The translations under genes and the position numbers were made by a program. A stretch of DNA of 64,000 bases from assembly GCA_037179335.1 (NCBI GenBank), contig JAKZHN010000046.1, positions 186,001 through 250,000 on the forward strand, written 5' to 3'. The DNA comes from Cyclaneusma minus. Taxonomy: Eukaryota > Ascomycota > Leotiomycetes > Marthamycetales > Marthamycetaceae. Under the pieces are notes generated by a model. The model was not told the origin of the DNA. It ran no database searches and worked only from the letters and a program-made list of their open reading frames with translations. This document shows positions 13,343-23,508 of the stretch, piece after piece; position 1 is the first letter of the stretch, and each line of letters opens with the position of its first letter.

Positions 13343-13830
13343 GGATGGCATTTGCTGGTGGCTATTTTTCCTCGTTTTTTGGACATATATAATATGTCCC
13401 CCTTTTGCTTTCTTTGACTTGGTTTTGGCAGGGGCGCTGGGAGGAATTATTGCTTTGCATACCAGGCGGCGTTCTTGGTGCGGGGACTGGGCGGTACGAG
13501 TTTGGTGAGCGACGTGTTTATACGCTGGATGTTCTCCAAATATGGGATTGCCAGATTGGAGATGGGAATGTTAGGATACCCTGGGCTCAGGCTCTTCTCT
13601 TTGTCTAGCTAGATTTAATGATCTTTAGCCCTCATTGCTAGCTGTGTTTATTATACACGCTTGTGATTATAGTACACTATTTTGTGTCTGGAAGTTGACA
13701 GACAAGTAGAATTCCAACGGCTGGAGGGTGATGCTGTGAAGATGCTCCATCATTACTCAACACAATTTGCACCGAGTATATTCACAAAGTACACAATCAG
13801 CACCAGATAGTAGGTACCTAGGAAGATAAT
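13343..13830. other. Intergenic; no gene seen
   Basis: Permease 3' flank, T-rich, including TATATATAATATG near 13385. No gene, RNA or repeat was recognised before the dispersed repeat at 13831. Confidence 0.5.
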
Positions 13831-13996
13831 TGTCAAGCAGGCAGGAGGGGGAAGGGATGTCAGAAGCAATATCCGTTCTAGGGAGAGCTAGCTGCCCTAT
13901 TAATACTGGGGCTAGCTAAGAACAAAGGTCTAAGCTACAAAGAGCCATAAAACAAGGAGCTTAGAGAGCTCTCAAACAGACAAGGAGCTAGCGGTG
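13831..13996 (+). repeat. Dispersed repeat, copy 1 (inverted partner at 38645-38784)
   Basis: This stretch matches the reverse complement of 38645-38784 with scattered differences. The shared core AGCTAGCTGCCCTATTAATA is identical in both. Both copies begin with a GTCAAGC(A/G)GGCAGGAG segment and end at GACAAGGAGCTAGCGGTG. This copy has about 35 extra bases where a CAAGGAGCT motif is repeated. No coding potential is seen, so it looks like a fragment of a transposon or other dispersed element. Confidence 0.75.
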
Positions 13997-14183
13997 TTCC
14001 ACACAGCTTAGGTAACAATACCGAGCCATGAGATTTTCGGTACAGTCAACAACCATGGTTGAGCACTTAGTCACATCCCCCACCCCACGTGCCACCACGA
14101 ACTCAAATAAACGAAATACCTAGATTACATAGGGTATAGACTAACCAATATTACTAGAGACAGTAGTAAATTGTAAAAAAGCG

Positions 14184-14301
14184 TGGGCTGTGCCGGATTC
14201 GAACCGGGCGTCCTCCTAACTGTGAGGTGTAGAAACTACCCCCATTAACAATGTCATGGGTTCTACCACAGTTAGGTGAGCTACCATTGTGCTAACAGTC
14301 C
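14184..14301 (-). tRNA. Intron-containing tRNA-like gene, possibly tRNA-His(GTG); probably degenerate
   Basis: Read on the minus strand, the ends are GGACTGT and ACAGCCC, pairing 6 of 7 positions (one A-C mismatch). There is a D arm with AATGGTAGC, an anticodon stem CCTAA/TTAGG, and a T arm with GGTTCGAATCC whose outer pair is a C-C mismatch. T33 is followed by GTG and then about 44 extra bases before TTAGG, as for an intron after position 37. A T-run (plus-strand A-run at 14175-14180) follows as a Pol III terminator. Against function: two stem mismatches, and no G at -1 with C73 as expected for tRNA-His. A diverged pseudogene or a tRNA-derived repeat is equally possible. Confidence 0.45.
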
Positions 14302-14510
14302 TTTAATTTTATTATAATACCCTACCGCTTTTTCTGGTTTATATAGTTACCCTGCAGAACTGTATCGCCATGACTAAACCCCATGGCTTCTACACACAGC
14401 AGGTGCGCTACCATTGTGCCTGCCAATAGTCCTTTGATTGTATTGTGATATCCTACCACTTTTTCTAAATCACCTATGTAGTTAAGCTACCCAGTAGATT
14501 GTAGAACGGA
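14262..14510 (-). repeat. Tandem duplication of the tRNA-like 5' half and its upstream flank
   Basis: The 5' half of the tRNA-like gene and its upstream flank (about 14262-14370) recur at about 14382-14510. On the minus strand each copy has AGAAAAAG(C/T)GGTAGG, an AT-rich spacer ending AAAGGACT, then GCACAATGGTAGC and a GTG triplet followed by TAGAA(C/G)CCATG. The upstream copy has no T-arm half, so it is a truncated tRNA-like unit. Confidence 0.65.
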
Positions 14511-15519
14511 TCGACATTGCGAAATTCAACATGCATTCAGTATTTTAAACCAGTATTAAAAGCTTGGGCGATTGTGACACAGCTAAACTACTAGATCAAA
14601 AGGTTGTGAATATTCGGATTGAGGGCTTTTTATGCTTTGTTTTTAACAAGTCAAAAGCACAGTAAGCCACAGAACCTCGATAGGGAAAGCGTTTTCGAAA
14701 GACAACATGCGGTCGATGAATCTACACACAGTCATACCACTGTCGATAACCCAAAACACTTACCACCAACTCTCTGTCTCGTGTTCTCAATAATCAACAA
14801 GAACTCCCAGCCCAACAAGAAAAAAAATCAGGTGACCGCATCCTAGTATTTCGTTTTGTTGCACCTCAACAATCCTTCCCCTTTTCCTCCTCTGGACTAC
14901 CATGGCCAGCGATACTGATTTTCCGCATCACGGGCACAAATCAAACCTATTTACGACGGTTCCAGATGCGTTGAATAGCTCTTGAGCTTAGCTTCAGTAT
15001 TTTATATAAGTAGCGAATGAATATGCCAATTGGAAACCTGGAAACTTATAGCTTAGATGTGGACACGGAGATGGATACTAGCTGTAAAGTGAACGCCCCT
15101 AAGGACTTGGACGTGAATGTCTCCTCGGCTGCCTGAAAATAAAATGCGGCAACTAAAAATTTATCGGATAATAATAGTAAAACAAGAGTAGTTATCCTGG
15201 TTTCTGTTGCTTTCGACTACGGAATTTCTGTTATGTGGGAAAAGGCCAGTCGACATGGGTAGTGGTTTCGGTGGAGAAAGCGCCAGGCCAAACAAAAATC
15301 AACCCCAAAGACGATGTCAAAAACACTGGAAAAACTGTGAGGTCTGTGGAACAAGCAACCGTGTCCCCTAACAATAAATGAAATTCGAGGGCAGAGGCTG
15401 GCACAGACAAGATACCCAAACCACTTGAAAGTTACCTAAAGACCACTGTACTACACATATTTAAGCTTGTTGATTAGTTACCACAAACCTTTGAGTCGAA
15501 AATTGGCTTTATATTCTCT
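14511..15519. other. AT-rich intergenic; no gene seen
   Basis: About 1 kb of low-GC sequence with no convincing frame. It lies between the tRNA-like duplication and a SINE-like copy. Confidence 0.5.
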
Positions 15520-15758
15520 GCGCAAAAAAGATACAAAAAGATTTTCAAAAAAAAGGGGGTCGAACCTGCAGTTTTTCGCTAAAGTCAATAAAAAACGCCT
15601 GAACGGGGTAACCGCCAGACGCCAATATGGTGGACGAGGCCGGGATAACCGTTGCCAATTAGGCCACTGTCCATATTCACCTTTTGATGCAAATAATTGC
15701 GCAATTTGTATAGATGTTGTACCTAGTCCTGGCGTTTGCCCACTAATATGCCACCACA
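15520..15758 (-). mobile_element. SINE-like tRNA-derived repeat, family A (copy A4)
   Basis: On the minus strand this shares with 29041-29285 an A-box-like TGGCCTAATTGGCAACGG, then TTATCCCGGCCTCGTCC, ATATTGGCGTCTGGCGGTT and ACCCCGT(C/T)CAGGC. A T-rich stretch and a B-box-like GGTTCGA follow. The 5' parts also match (GTGGCATATT...ACTAGGTA). There is no long reading frame. The head resembles a tRNA such as tRNA-Arg (inference). T-runs between the two boxes would stop Pol III, so this copy is probably inactive. Confidence 0.72.
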
Positions 15759-16258
15759 GACTGGATACCAACCCACAAGACCACAGTACACATATCTAAG
15801 CTCGTCGATTGATACCACGATCTTTTGAGCCGATGAGTGATTTTAGATTCTCTGCACATCAGAAAAAATCAAAATAGCTAGCTATTAGTCAGCATAGAGT
15901 CCTATATATTGCGAGGGAGAGGGCTACAGCTCTGCTCTCCTCGCTTCTCTCGATTCATCCAACCCTGGCCCTTCTCCATTGCAGGTTTCAACACATTCAA
16001 AGCTCTTCTGGGTATATCGTTGTTGTCCAAAATTAACGGGGTAACACGAGTATCGAGGCAGCTCACCGGACGCTTCACTCCATCAATTTCATAAAATGCT
16101 CGGTGCCGTGGGCTCGGTTGACAAGCCCGCACTAGCCCCCGGCAGAGCAAGCAGGAGGAATGAGTCGCGTAGTTGGAGATGAGCGAGGAGGTTCATGAGT
16201 AGGAGGAGCTACATAAATGGAGCGAGGAACCGAAGTGGTTTTCTCTCTCGCATACATC
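15759..16258. other. Intergenic; no gene seen
   Basis: 3' flank of the ETR1 gene (which runs towards it) plus unassigned sequence. A short purine-rich stretch lies at 16140-16215. Confidence 0.45.
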
Positions 16259-17629
16259 TTAAGTATCTCCATAAACGAAAACCCCCTTCCCCGCCCTAAA
16301 TCCCCCCAACGTTCCCTGCACGGCCTCTTTCAGTTTCCCCTCTTCCGTACTCCAGTCCCAAGTCAACTTTTGCAACGGCACGTCTTTGAACTTTCCTTCT
16401 CTTGTCAAATCCAGTATCTCATCCACCGTCCTCTTCTTCTCCTCTGGGTGCGCTTCGCTCCACGCACTCACCCAGAACCCCCTGAAACTAATATCCTTGA
16501 AAATCAGCAGGCCCGCTGGCAATTGCAACGGCTGCTTCGCCATCGCCCCATATGTCACCAGCTGGCCGCCTTTCCCCAGCCACTTGACGAGTGCGGAAGT
16601 GGGTTTTCCGCCTACGCAGTTGAGTCCAAGCTTTATGGGTTCGCGCCCGCCGTTCGTCCACTCTTTGACTTGCTCCCCAAACCCCTTCTCCATCAGTTCG
16701 GCTTCCGTAACGACCTTTTCGGCGCCCAGCTCAAGCAATTCTCGCTTCATCTTGTCAGTTTCTTCGGCAGTGGGCCGTTCGCGAATCACATTCAAGCTCT
16801 TGTATCCCCACAACTTCCCGAGCTGGATAGCAGCGCGTCCAACGCCCGAGTTCGCCCCGTTCTGCACGAACCACTCTCCCTCTCTCAGCTCCACAAAATC
16901 GCGTAACATGCGGTATGCTGTGCATGGATTCACGCTCACAGTGCCCGCCTGAATCGGGTTCAGCCCTTCTTTATTCTCAATCTTGAACACGTCGGTTTCG
17001 CCAGCTAAAGTGTGGGTCCGCCAGGTGCCGAAGCCGGTGTTGCGCATTATCACCCAGTCGTCTTTCTGGAATTTGGAAGCGAGAGAGGAACCAACTGAGG
17101 CAACGGAAAAGCAGCCTTCGTTGCCGGCGACGGCGGAGGGAGATGATGTGCCGAGGAGGGAGGTGAAGGGCGGACGGGACGGGTACACGCCTTGGATTTG
17201 GTTTATGTCGGCGGGGTTGATAGGCGTAGCGAGAGTACGGAGGAGGAGGGTGTTGGAGGGGAGAGAGGGGGATATGGAGTGCGTGTGGAGGCTGCGTCCC
17301 TGGTTAGCAGACTGCTCAGTAGGTTAGGAGGTGCGAAAGTTGGAGCGTGTAGATATGGAACATAAGAATGTATTTTGGTCACTGTCTTGCTGATGTCTCA
17401 TTGCTCAGGTCTTGATATATGGACACTGGCGCAACGAATGGTAGGAAACTCACGATAGAACATCAGCAGGCTCGCCATACTTGGAGTACACAAGGGCTTT
17501 CGCCTGTGTGTAGCCATAGGGACCTGATTTATGCCGCCGACAGTTAAGTGGTGCATGTCTGGGAGCTATCGCCCTTGATAAAATCGAGCTGGAGCCAAAA
17601 AATGGCTTTCTCAGTGTCGCTGCAGCCAT
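16259..17629 (-). CDS. ETR1: Mitochondrial trans-2-enoyl-ACP/CoA reductase (Etr1/MECR)
   Basis: 402 residues from exons 17629-17454 and 17291-16259, joined across a 162-nt GT-AG intron (phase 2). It catalyses the last, NADPH-dependent step of mitochondrial fatty-acid synthesis, needed for lipoic acid and respiration. The N-terminus MAAATLRKPFFGSSSILSRA is rich in Arg, Ser and Ala without acidic residues, like a matrix targeting signal. Then come AKALVYSKYGEPADVLSLH and NPADINQIQGVYPSRPP, the GroES-like part of medium-chain reductases. The nucleotide-binding loop is NGANSGVGRAAIQLGK, and the substrate Tyr lies in NPCTAYRML. LNCVGGKP and GGQLVTYGAM are usual late motifs. The start is the first ATG giving the presequence. 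Confidence 0.92.
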
Positions 17630-17732
17630 TGCGCAATAATATGGTGGGGGATGCTTTTCGCAGAGTCGCAGCTCTTGACGTCGTTTGGCGTGCAGTCGGA
17701 TTAATTACTCTATGACGTGGGAGCTGTGCGCA

Positions 17733-17951
17733 GCGGGTGGCGGGCAGCGAAAAAATAATCTATGATATGTATGTACAACTAAACGCATCCAGTTTGTATC
17801 AAAAGCTGACCGTGGCAGTGGCCTAATTGGCAACAACGGTGACTCCGGTTGTCTCGCCCCCGTAGGTACTTTTTTCTTTTCTAAACCCTTCGGGTTCAAT
17901 CCCCTCTCTTTGCAAACTTTTTGCAACTCCAGACATTTGGCCGGCATTTTC
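17733..17951 (+). mobile_element. SINE-like tRNA-derived repeat, family A (copy A1)
   Basis: Near-identical over about 220 bp to the reverse complement of 46990-47212. Shared landmarks in order are ACAACTAAACGC, AAAAGCTGACCGTGGCAG, TGGCCTAATTGGCAACAACG (A-box-like), GTGACTCCGGTTGTCTCGCC, CTTCGGGTTCAATCCCCTCT (B-box-like) and AACTTTTTGC, ending near GCCGGC. It lies just upstream of ETR1 on the other strand. No protein is encoded. Confidence 0.8.
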
Positions 17952-18480
17952 TACCTCTTCCGGAGGATATGCGCTATGTAGCACGCTTGAGGGTCGTGTG
18001 CATCTGCCGTCCTCGGCTCTCGTGAACCCCCAACGAACCCCTCTTTCAGCGGAGCAGCAGCGACCGTCGAGTTGGAAGCTTGACGCACAGCGAAAATTCA
18101 ATCGCAGCCCGCGGACACAGTTCCTGGAAGAGGGCGAGCTCCGGAGATGCACGATGCTTGGGTCTGCGAGTGCGAGGGTAAGCTGCGAGCACGATTGAGC
18201 TTCCTCACTTCTTTTGACCACCCATCATTGGACTTGGTGATCACCGCCAACTAGGCCCTCGTTTACATGTGAGTGGTATGACAGAGCTATATTAGCCTTC
18301 GAAACCTTCGATATCATTTCCTTTCCGTCTTTCGTCCTGCCTTTTCCTTGCGTCTACTCGTACTCCAACATCTTAAAGTCAAGCCAGCCTCGTCCGTCGA
18401 ATACTGCTCAATACCTACCTAGCAATACTCAGTAGAAATACAGCCGCTGCTGCCGCTTGGTCTCCCCAACTTTCTCCATC
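17952..18480. other. Intergenic; phosphatase promoter region
   Basis: No gene seen. The last 200 bases before 18481 are pyrimidine-rich, as often found before fungal transcription starts. Confidence 0.45.
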
Positions 18481-20016
18481 ATGTATACAAAACAGCTTAT
18501 CCTCCCTCTCGCTGTGATTTCCCTCGCGAGTGCACAAGAGACCGTCCTCGGCGTCTACATATATCATCGTCATGGCGACAGGACTACAAAGTCATACCCT
18601 CCCACCGTCTTGACAGACCTTGGCTACTATCAAGTCCACACCAGCGGGCAAGCATACAATGCCCGCTACATCAACTCATCTTCCCCAACCGCAATCCACG
18701 GCATCTCCTCCCCCGCAGTCGACAATTCCCAAGTCACCGTACTTGCGCCGGCCGACGACCCTGTGCTTCAGAACTCCGCAGCCGGCTTTCTTCAAGGGCT
18801 CTACCCACCGTTGGGCTCCACGTCTAGCCAGACGCTTGCCAATGGCTCCGTTGTGGATGCACCACTGAACGGCTATCAATTGATTCCCGTCAACACATAC
18901 GCTTCTTCCACAGGCTCAAACTCTGAGAACTCAGCATGGCTTCAGGGTTCTATGGGCTGTTTGAAAGCCGAAGTCAGCTCCAATGAATACTTCTCCTCGG
19001 ATGAATACTACACAACTGCAAACCAGTCTTATAATTTCTACCAAAGCCTACTGCCGGTTATCAACAGCACTTTCACATCTGCCACTGATACTTACAAGAA
19101 TGCCTATACCAGCAAGCCCTCCCACCCATCTCCAACTTGAGACCCCTGATTAGTAGCCCATGAAACAAGCTAACAATGCCTAGTCTACGACTACATCCAC
19201 GTCTCCACAATCCACAACACCAGCATCCCCAGCTCCTCCCTCCTAACCCCCGACACCCTCCTCCATCTCAATGTCCTCTCCAACAAGCACGAATTCGCCC
19301 TAGCCTACAACGCAAGCTCCCCCATCCGCGCCATCGACGGCTCCACCCTCGCCTCCCAAATCCTCTCCGCCCTAAACACCACCCTCTCCTCACCCCCCAC
19401 CTCCTCCACCCCCCTCTCCATCCAATTCGGCGCCTACGCCTCCTTCCTCTCATTCTTCGGCCTAGCCAACCTCTCTGCCGTAAACGAAAACTTCACTGGC
19501 GTTGTCAACTATGCAAGCTCCATGGTCTTTGAGCTTGTCACTAATGCTACTGTAACGGACACTGCTTATCCAGCTCTGGATGAGATTTCTGTGAGGTTTA
19601 GGTTTGCGAATGGCAGTGCGGCGGAAGTGGAACTGGCGAGTTATCCGTTGTTTGGGACTGGTGAGGAGGTGTTGGGGTATGGGAGGTTTGTGGAGGAGAT
19701 GGAGAGGTTTGCGGTGGGGAATGTGACGACCTGGTGTACGGCTTGTGGGAATACGACGGGGGTTTGTGCGGGTACGGCAACGAGTAGTGGGGCTGGAGCG
19801 AGCGGCACGGCGGCGAGTACGAGTGGGGGTGGGGGAAGTGGGATTAGTACGGCGGTTGGGGGTGTGATTGGGGCGATGGTTACGCTGGCTGTGGTTTTGG
19901 GACTGGAGGCGCTAGTAGTGTTGCTGGGTGGGTTGAGGGTGGTTAGTAAGAGACGGTTGGCGGGTGGAAATGGGGGTGTTACGCAGAGTACTGTGGAGGC
20001 GGGCAAGAGTGGGTAG
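18481..20016 (+). CDS. Histidine acid phosphatase, secreted and membrane-anchored
   Basis: 487 residues from exons 18481-19111 and 19184-20016. The intron (72 nt) is of the rare GC-AG type: donor GCAAGC, branch GCTAAC, acceptor CCTAG. It restores the frame at NAYTIYDYIHV. A signal peptide (about residues 1-18, ending SLASA) precedes the catalytic motif RHGDRT at residues 30-35, whose histidine is phosphorylated during hydrolysis of phosphomonoesters. There are many N-glycosylation sites (NSS, NTS, NLS, NFT). The C-terminus has a Ser/Gly linker, a hydrophobic segment (VGGVIGAMVTLAVVLGLEAL) and a basic tail, so it is a single-pass surface protein. The usual C-terminal HD/HAE acid motif was not found. 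The gene converges on the phosphate-type transporter. Confidence 0.88.
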
Positions 20017-21416
20017 AGGGTGGATTTGGGGGATAGGGGGTGACAATTTATGACACGGACGGTTCGTGAGATGGAATAGGGGGAATCCACCCTTGGAAAC
20101 CTGGTTTGTTGCCATATTCAGACGGCATGGAAAGAATCTACAGATATGAGTAACGAATTATGAAAATGAGGGTAGGACCCAGGAGGCCAGGTAGGGGACC
20201 CAGACCATGGATATTTGAAGTCAGAAGTAATGCAAGTTTGATCTCACTATGAATGCATTTCCTGCTGCCGCCCGATTCAAGTCTGCAAGACGCCAAGTAT
20301 TTTGCCGTTTGTACGTCTCCTGATTCGTGTCCCCTGAATACTGCAAGTATCAGTGCAGACAGAGTCAGTAACTAACTCCACATTCACAGCGTCCCCAGTA
20401 CATCACACTCAAACCACCCTTCTCTTCATTACAGAATTCGCCGCCCACATCCTCCTTCTCACATAGAAACAACACAGTGAGCCGTAGCTGCTTTCCTCTA
20501 GCTCAACATCATCATACTGCTTCTATTTCCAGACCTTACGCTCAGTATTATCAGAAAAAAACATCATCAAGGAGTGTCCTGTCCTGTGGGGAGGACGCGA
20601 ATCCGCTTTTTACCACTGTACCAGATGTCAAGATGAGTCGATGTCTTCGGATTTGGAGTGAGATCACAGGTTACTGCCGACTGAGACTCTGAGCTGCTAC
20701 GAAGGAAATAGTCTTTGTGACTTTGTGGCTTTGTCTCTTTGCTGATATTCGGCAAGGCAACTGCTCAGTGCTATGCTCGACAGAGATGTATTTGTACAGG
20801 CGACAGGTGTTGTGAAAGTGGGAATGTTTGATGCAAGGTGGAGGTGATATGATCTTACTTGCCGGACGCGGCTTGCTTCCACAGGGGTAACTGAAAGGAG
20901 TCTCAGGGACCGAAGCCGCCTCCTTCTTCTACGCAAAAGCACTATTCCAATGAGATGGAGTATACAGGGGGCTTGGAAAAAGCATGTTATACAAATCATA
21001 TCACGACATAGGAAGATGGACATGGTGAGGTATTGTTCCGGTGTGAGCCGATACACACAAGGTAATATTCATCTCGCTATGTGACACCCATAAGCAAGGT
21101 GATAACCAGTTGCTACTAGGAGAGCTTGGTAGAATACTATCATCCTTTCAGATACTGTATACTAGTATTATACATTGTGTTTTTACCCCCCTATGAACAA
21201 GCCCACCTCCCCGCGATGAAACAAAAGAACGACTAAACCCGAGTCCTTTTTCGCAATGCACTCACGCGAGCGGTATCTCCCAAACAGCCCAACCAAAAGC
21301 TTCAAACCCGTATTCCCAAAGAGGCTAATAAACAGAAAGTCTTCTTCTATAATAGGTATCCTTTTCCCAAAAAACTGACAATGAAACAGAAAGATCGATA
21401 CGCCGGCGCAACAGTT
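20017..21416. other. Convergent intergenic region; no gene seen
   Basis: 1.4 kb between two convergent genes. Open frames are short and overlap on both strands. No RNA gene or long repeat was recognised. Confidence 0.5.
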
Positions 21417-23508
21417 TTATATCTTGGTGATGTTGTCGTTATCGCTGGAATCAGGGGTGCCAGCATGCTTCTCGTCAATTCTCGACGAGGAGTGGGAGGT
21501 GGTGTTGCGGAAGAAGTTGTCGATGTCGGCGGAGTATTCGTCGTCTTGGTAAGGAGCACCTTCCTCGGTACCCTTCTCGCGTTGGCGAGACAGCCACTCG
21601 GTGCGCATGTCCTCGATCTTCTGCTCGTAGTCGAGCTTGGGGTCGTAGTAGCGGCCGACACCACGGAAGCGCTCCCACAGAGAAAGATGCTGTGGGTGGA
21701 CGGCAATACCGTGGTATTCGTGCTCGCGGCCGGATCGGATGTAGTCCCAGCGGCGTTCCTGCTCCTTGAGATCGAGACCGGTGGTGTCGGGGAGGAAGAG
21801 GAAGGTCAGGACCATGCCAGCAAGGCCGAACCAGGGAACGAAGTAGAACTTGGTCTGGGTCTCGATGTAGTTGTAGAGGACGGCGGCCAAGAGAGCACCG
21901 GCCTTACCGGCAGCGGCAGAGATACCGTGAGCGGTGGCACGGACAGGGGTAGGGTAGACCTCGGCGGCGACCAAGAAGGTGACAGCGTTGGGGCCAAATT
22001 GGTTGAAGAAGGACGAAAGGAAGTACATGGCCTGGAAAGACTTGATGCCAGATGTTGAGGTGTAGTGATCGTAGTTGAAGGCTGGGATGACGAAGCAGAG
22101 GAAGCAAGCCAAGAAACCAACTTGCATCATCAGCTTGCGGCCGTAGAACTTGTTGTCGATCAGGAAGGAGGCGAGGTAGTAGCCGCACAACGAGACACCG
22201 ACGTTGAGCAAGTTCCACAGCCAGCCGGTGACGACGTTGTCGGTGGAATCAGGGCTGATGACCTCGATGAACTTGTCCTGGAACAGCTTGTTGCCGTAGA
22301 AGAAAACGTCGTTACAGAACCAAGTACCAGTGGTGGCGATCAAGCGGCTGCCGAAATAAGTGAAGGTAAGACGGAGAGACTGAACGTCATAACCGGTGAC
22401 CTTGGAGTTCTTCTTGGCGAGAGCGAGTTGCTTGCTAGCCAATGGCATCTTGTAGGCACGGTAGTAGACGAGCCAGAGAGTGCCGACAGCCGGGATGGCA
22501 AAGGAGACACGGTAAGTCCATTGGGCGGAGACGACCGAGTATGGTGGGTTACCGGAGTGGTGGAAAATGAGCAGAAGGATGATCAGAATGGCCTGGTTGA
22601 AGAACTGGCCCCAACCTTGCATCAAGAAAGCAGTGGTGACTTTGCGACCACGGTGAAGACGATCTTCCTTGGTGGAAACCTTGCCGGCACCGACAGCGTT
22701 CTCCATAGCGGCGGTGGCAGTCATGGGGTATTCACCACCGACACCAATACCGTAGAAGAACAAGGACCAAGCGTAGCAGATGACCCATCCGTTGAGGGTA
22801 GTGCCCCAGGACGCAGTAAGCATCAAAAGACCGATAAACATGATGAGGGCATCCTGAATCAAACCCCATCGACGTCCGAGCCTGTGGAGTTGTTAGTATT
22901 GGACAAAAGTGATGTGACGGCTGTTCATCTTACCAATCACCAAGAACACCAACCAAGATCTGGCCCACGATGATACCGACGATCTCGAGGTAGGAAACAG
23001 CGTTGACCCATTGGTGGTCGCAGATATCGTAGGGCTTGCTCCAGCAGCCAGACCAGACCTTGCCAAACAGACTGGTCAAGTTGCCAATGGAGAACAAAAC
23101 GTAACTGGAAATCCGTCAGCCGCACCTCCTTTTTTCGAATTTGACAAGTACATACCCTTCCAAACCCAGACCAGCACCCGGAACAATTGCATTGCTCGCG
23201 TACCAGCCGACAGGGCTGAGGGGATCCTTCTTCATCATAGCACCGATCTGAGCGAGCTCTTTCTTGGCCTCCACGTTGTCGACATGAGTGGTAAACTTGA
23301 AGCGCTGGGCAAGAGGCAAGTCGGCCCAGTAGACGCCCTCGGAGTTGTACAAGTCGTCGGGCTTGAGAAGGTAGTTGAAGATATCGGCCTCACGGCCACG
23401 GTCGCCCGGGAAGTGCATGTGGTCGTCGCCAGTATCCGGGCCATGAGGAACCGGGTTGAAGGCGGCCTGGGGGTTGTGGTGGTGGTGGTGCTGCATTTGG
23501 TCGGCCAT
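21417..23508 (-). CDS. MFS inorganic-phosphate/H+ symporter-type transporter
   Basis: 662 residues from exons 23508-23156, 23104-22934 and 22881-21417; phases agree. It has a cytosolic N-terminus with a His run (QMQHHHHHNPQ), about 12 hydrophobic segments, and the MFS loop GDWLGRRWG after TM2. YGIGVGGEYPMTATAAMENA corresponds to the phosphate:H+ symporter family signature. GQFFNQAILIILL and AEVYPTPVRATAHGISAAAGKAGA are also typical. The tail is hydrophilic and Ser/Asp-rich. Third codon positions are consistently C- or G-ending, as in a highly expressed gene. A glycerophosphodiester or organic-acid substrate within the same family cannot be excluded. The neighbouring acid phosphatase makes a phosphate-acquisition role plausible. 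Confidence 0.88.

Noticed and set aside
19176..19532. 118-codon Pro/Arg/His-rich plus-strand frame
   Set aside because: It is an out-of-frame shadow of phosphatase exon 2, caused by the C-rich third positions.
21381..22973. Long plus-strand frames (225 and 302 codons) across the phosphate-type transporter
   Set aside because: They mirror a GC-biased, certain coding sequence on the other strand and look like Val/Glu/Gly-rich shadow translation.
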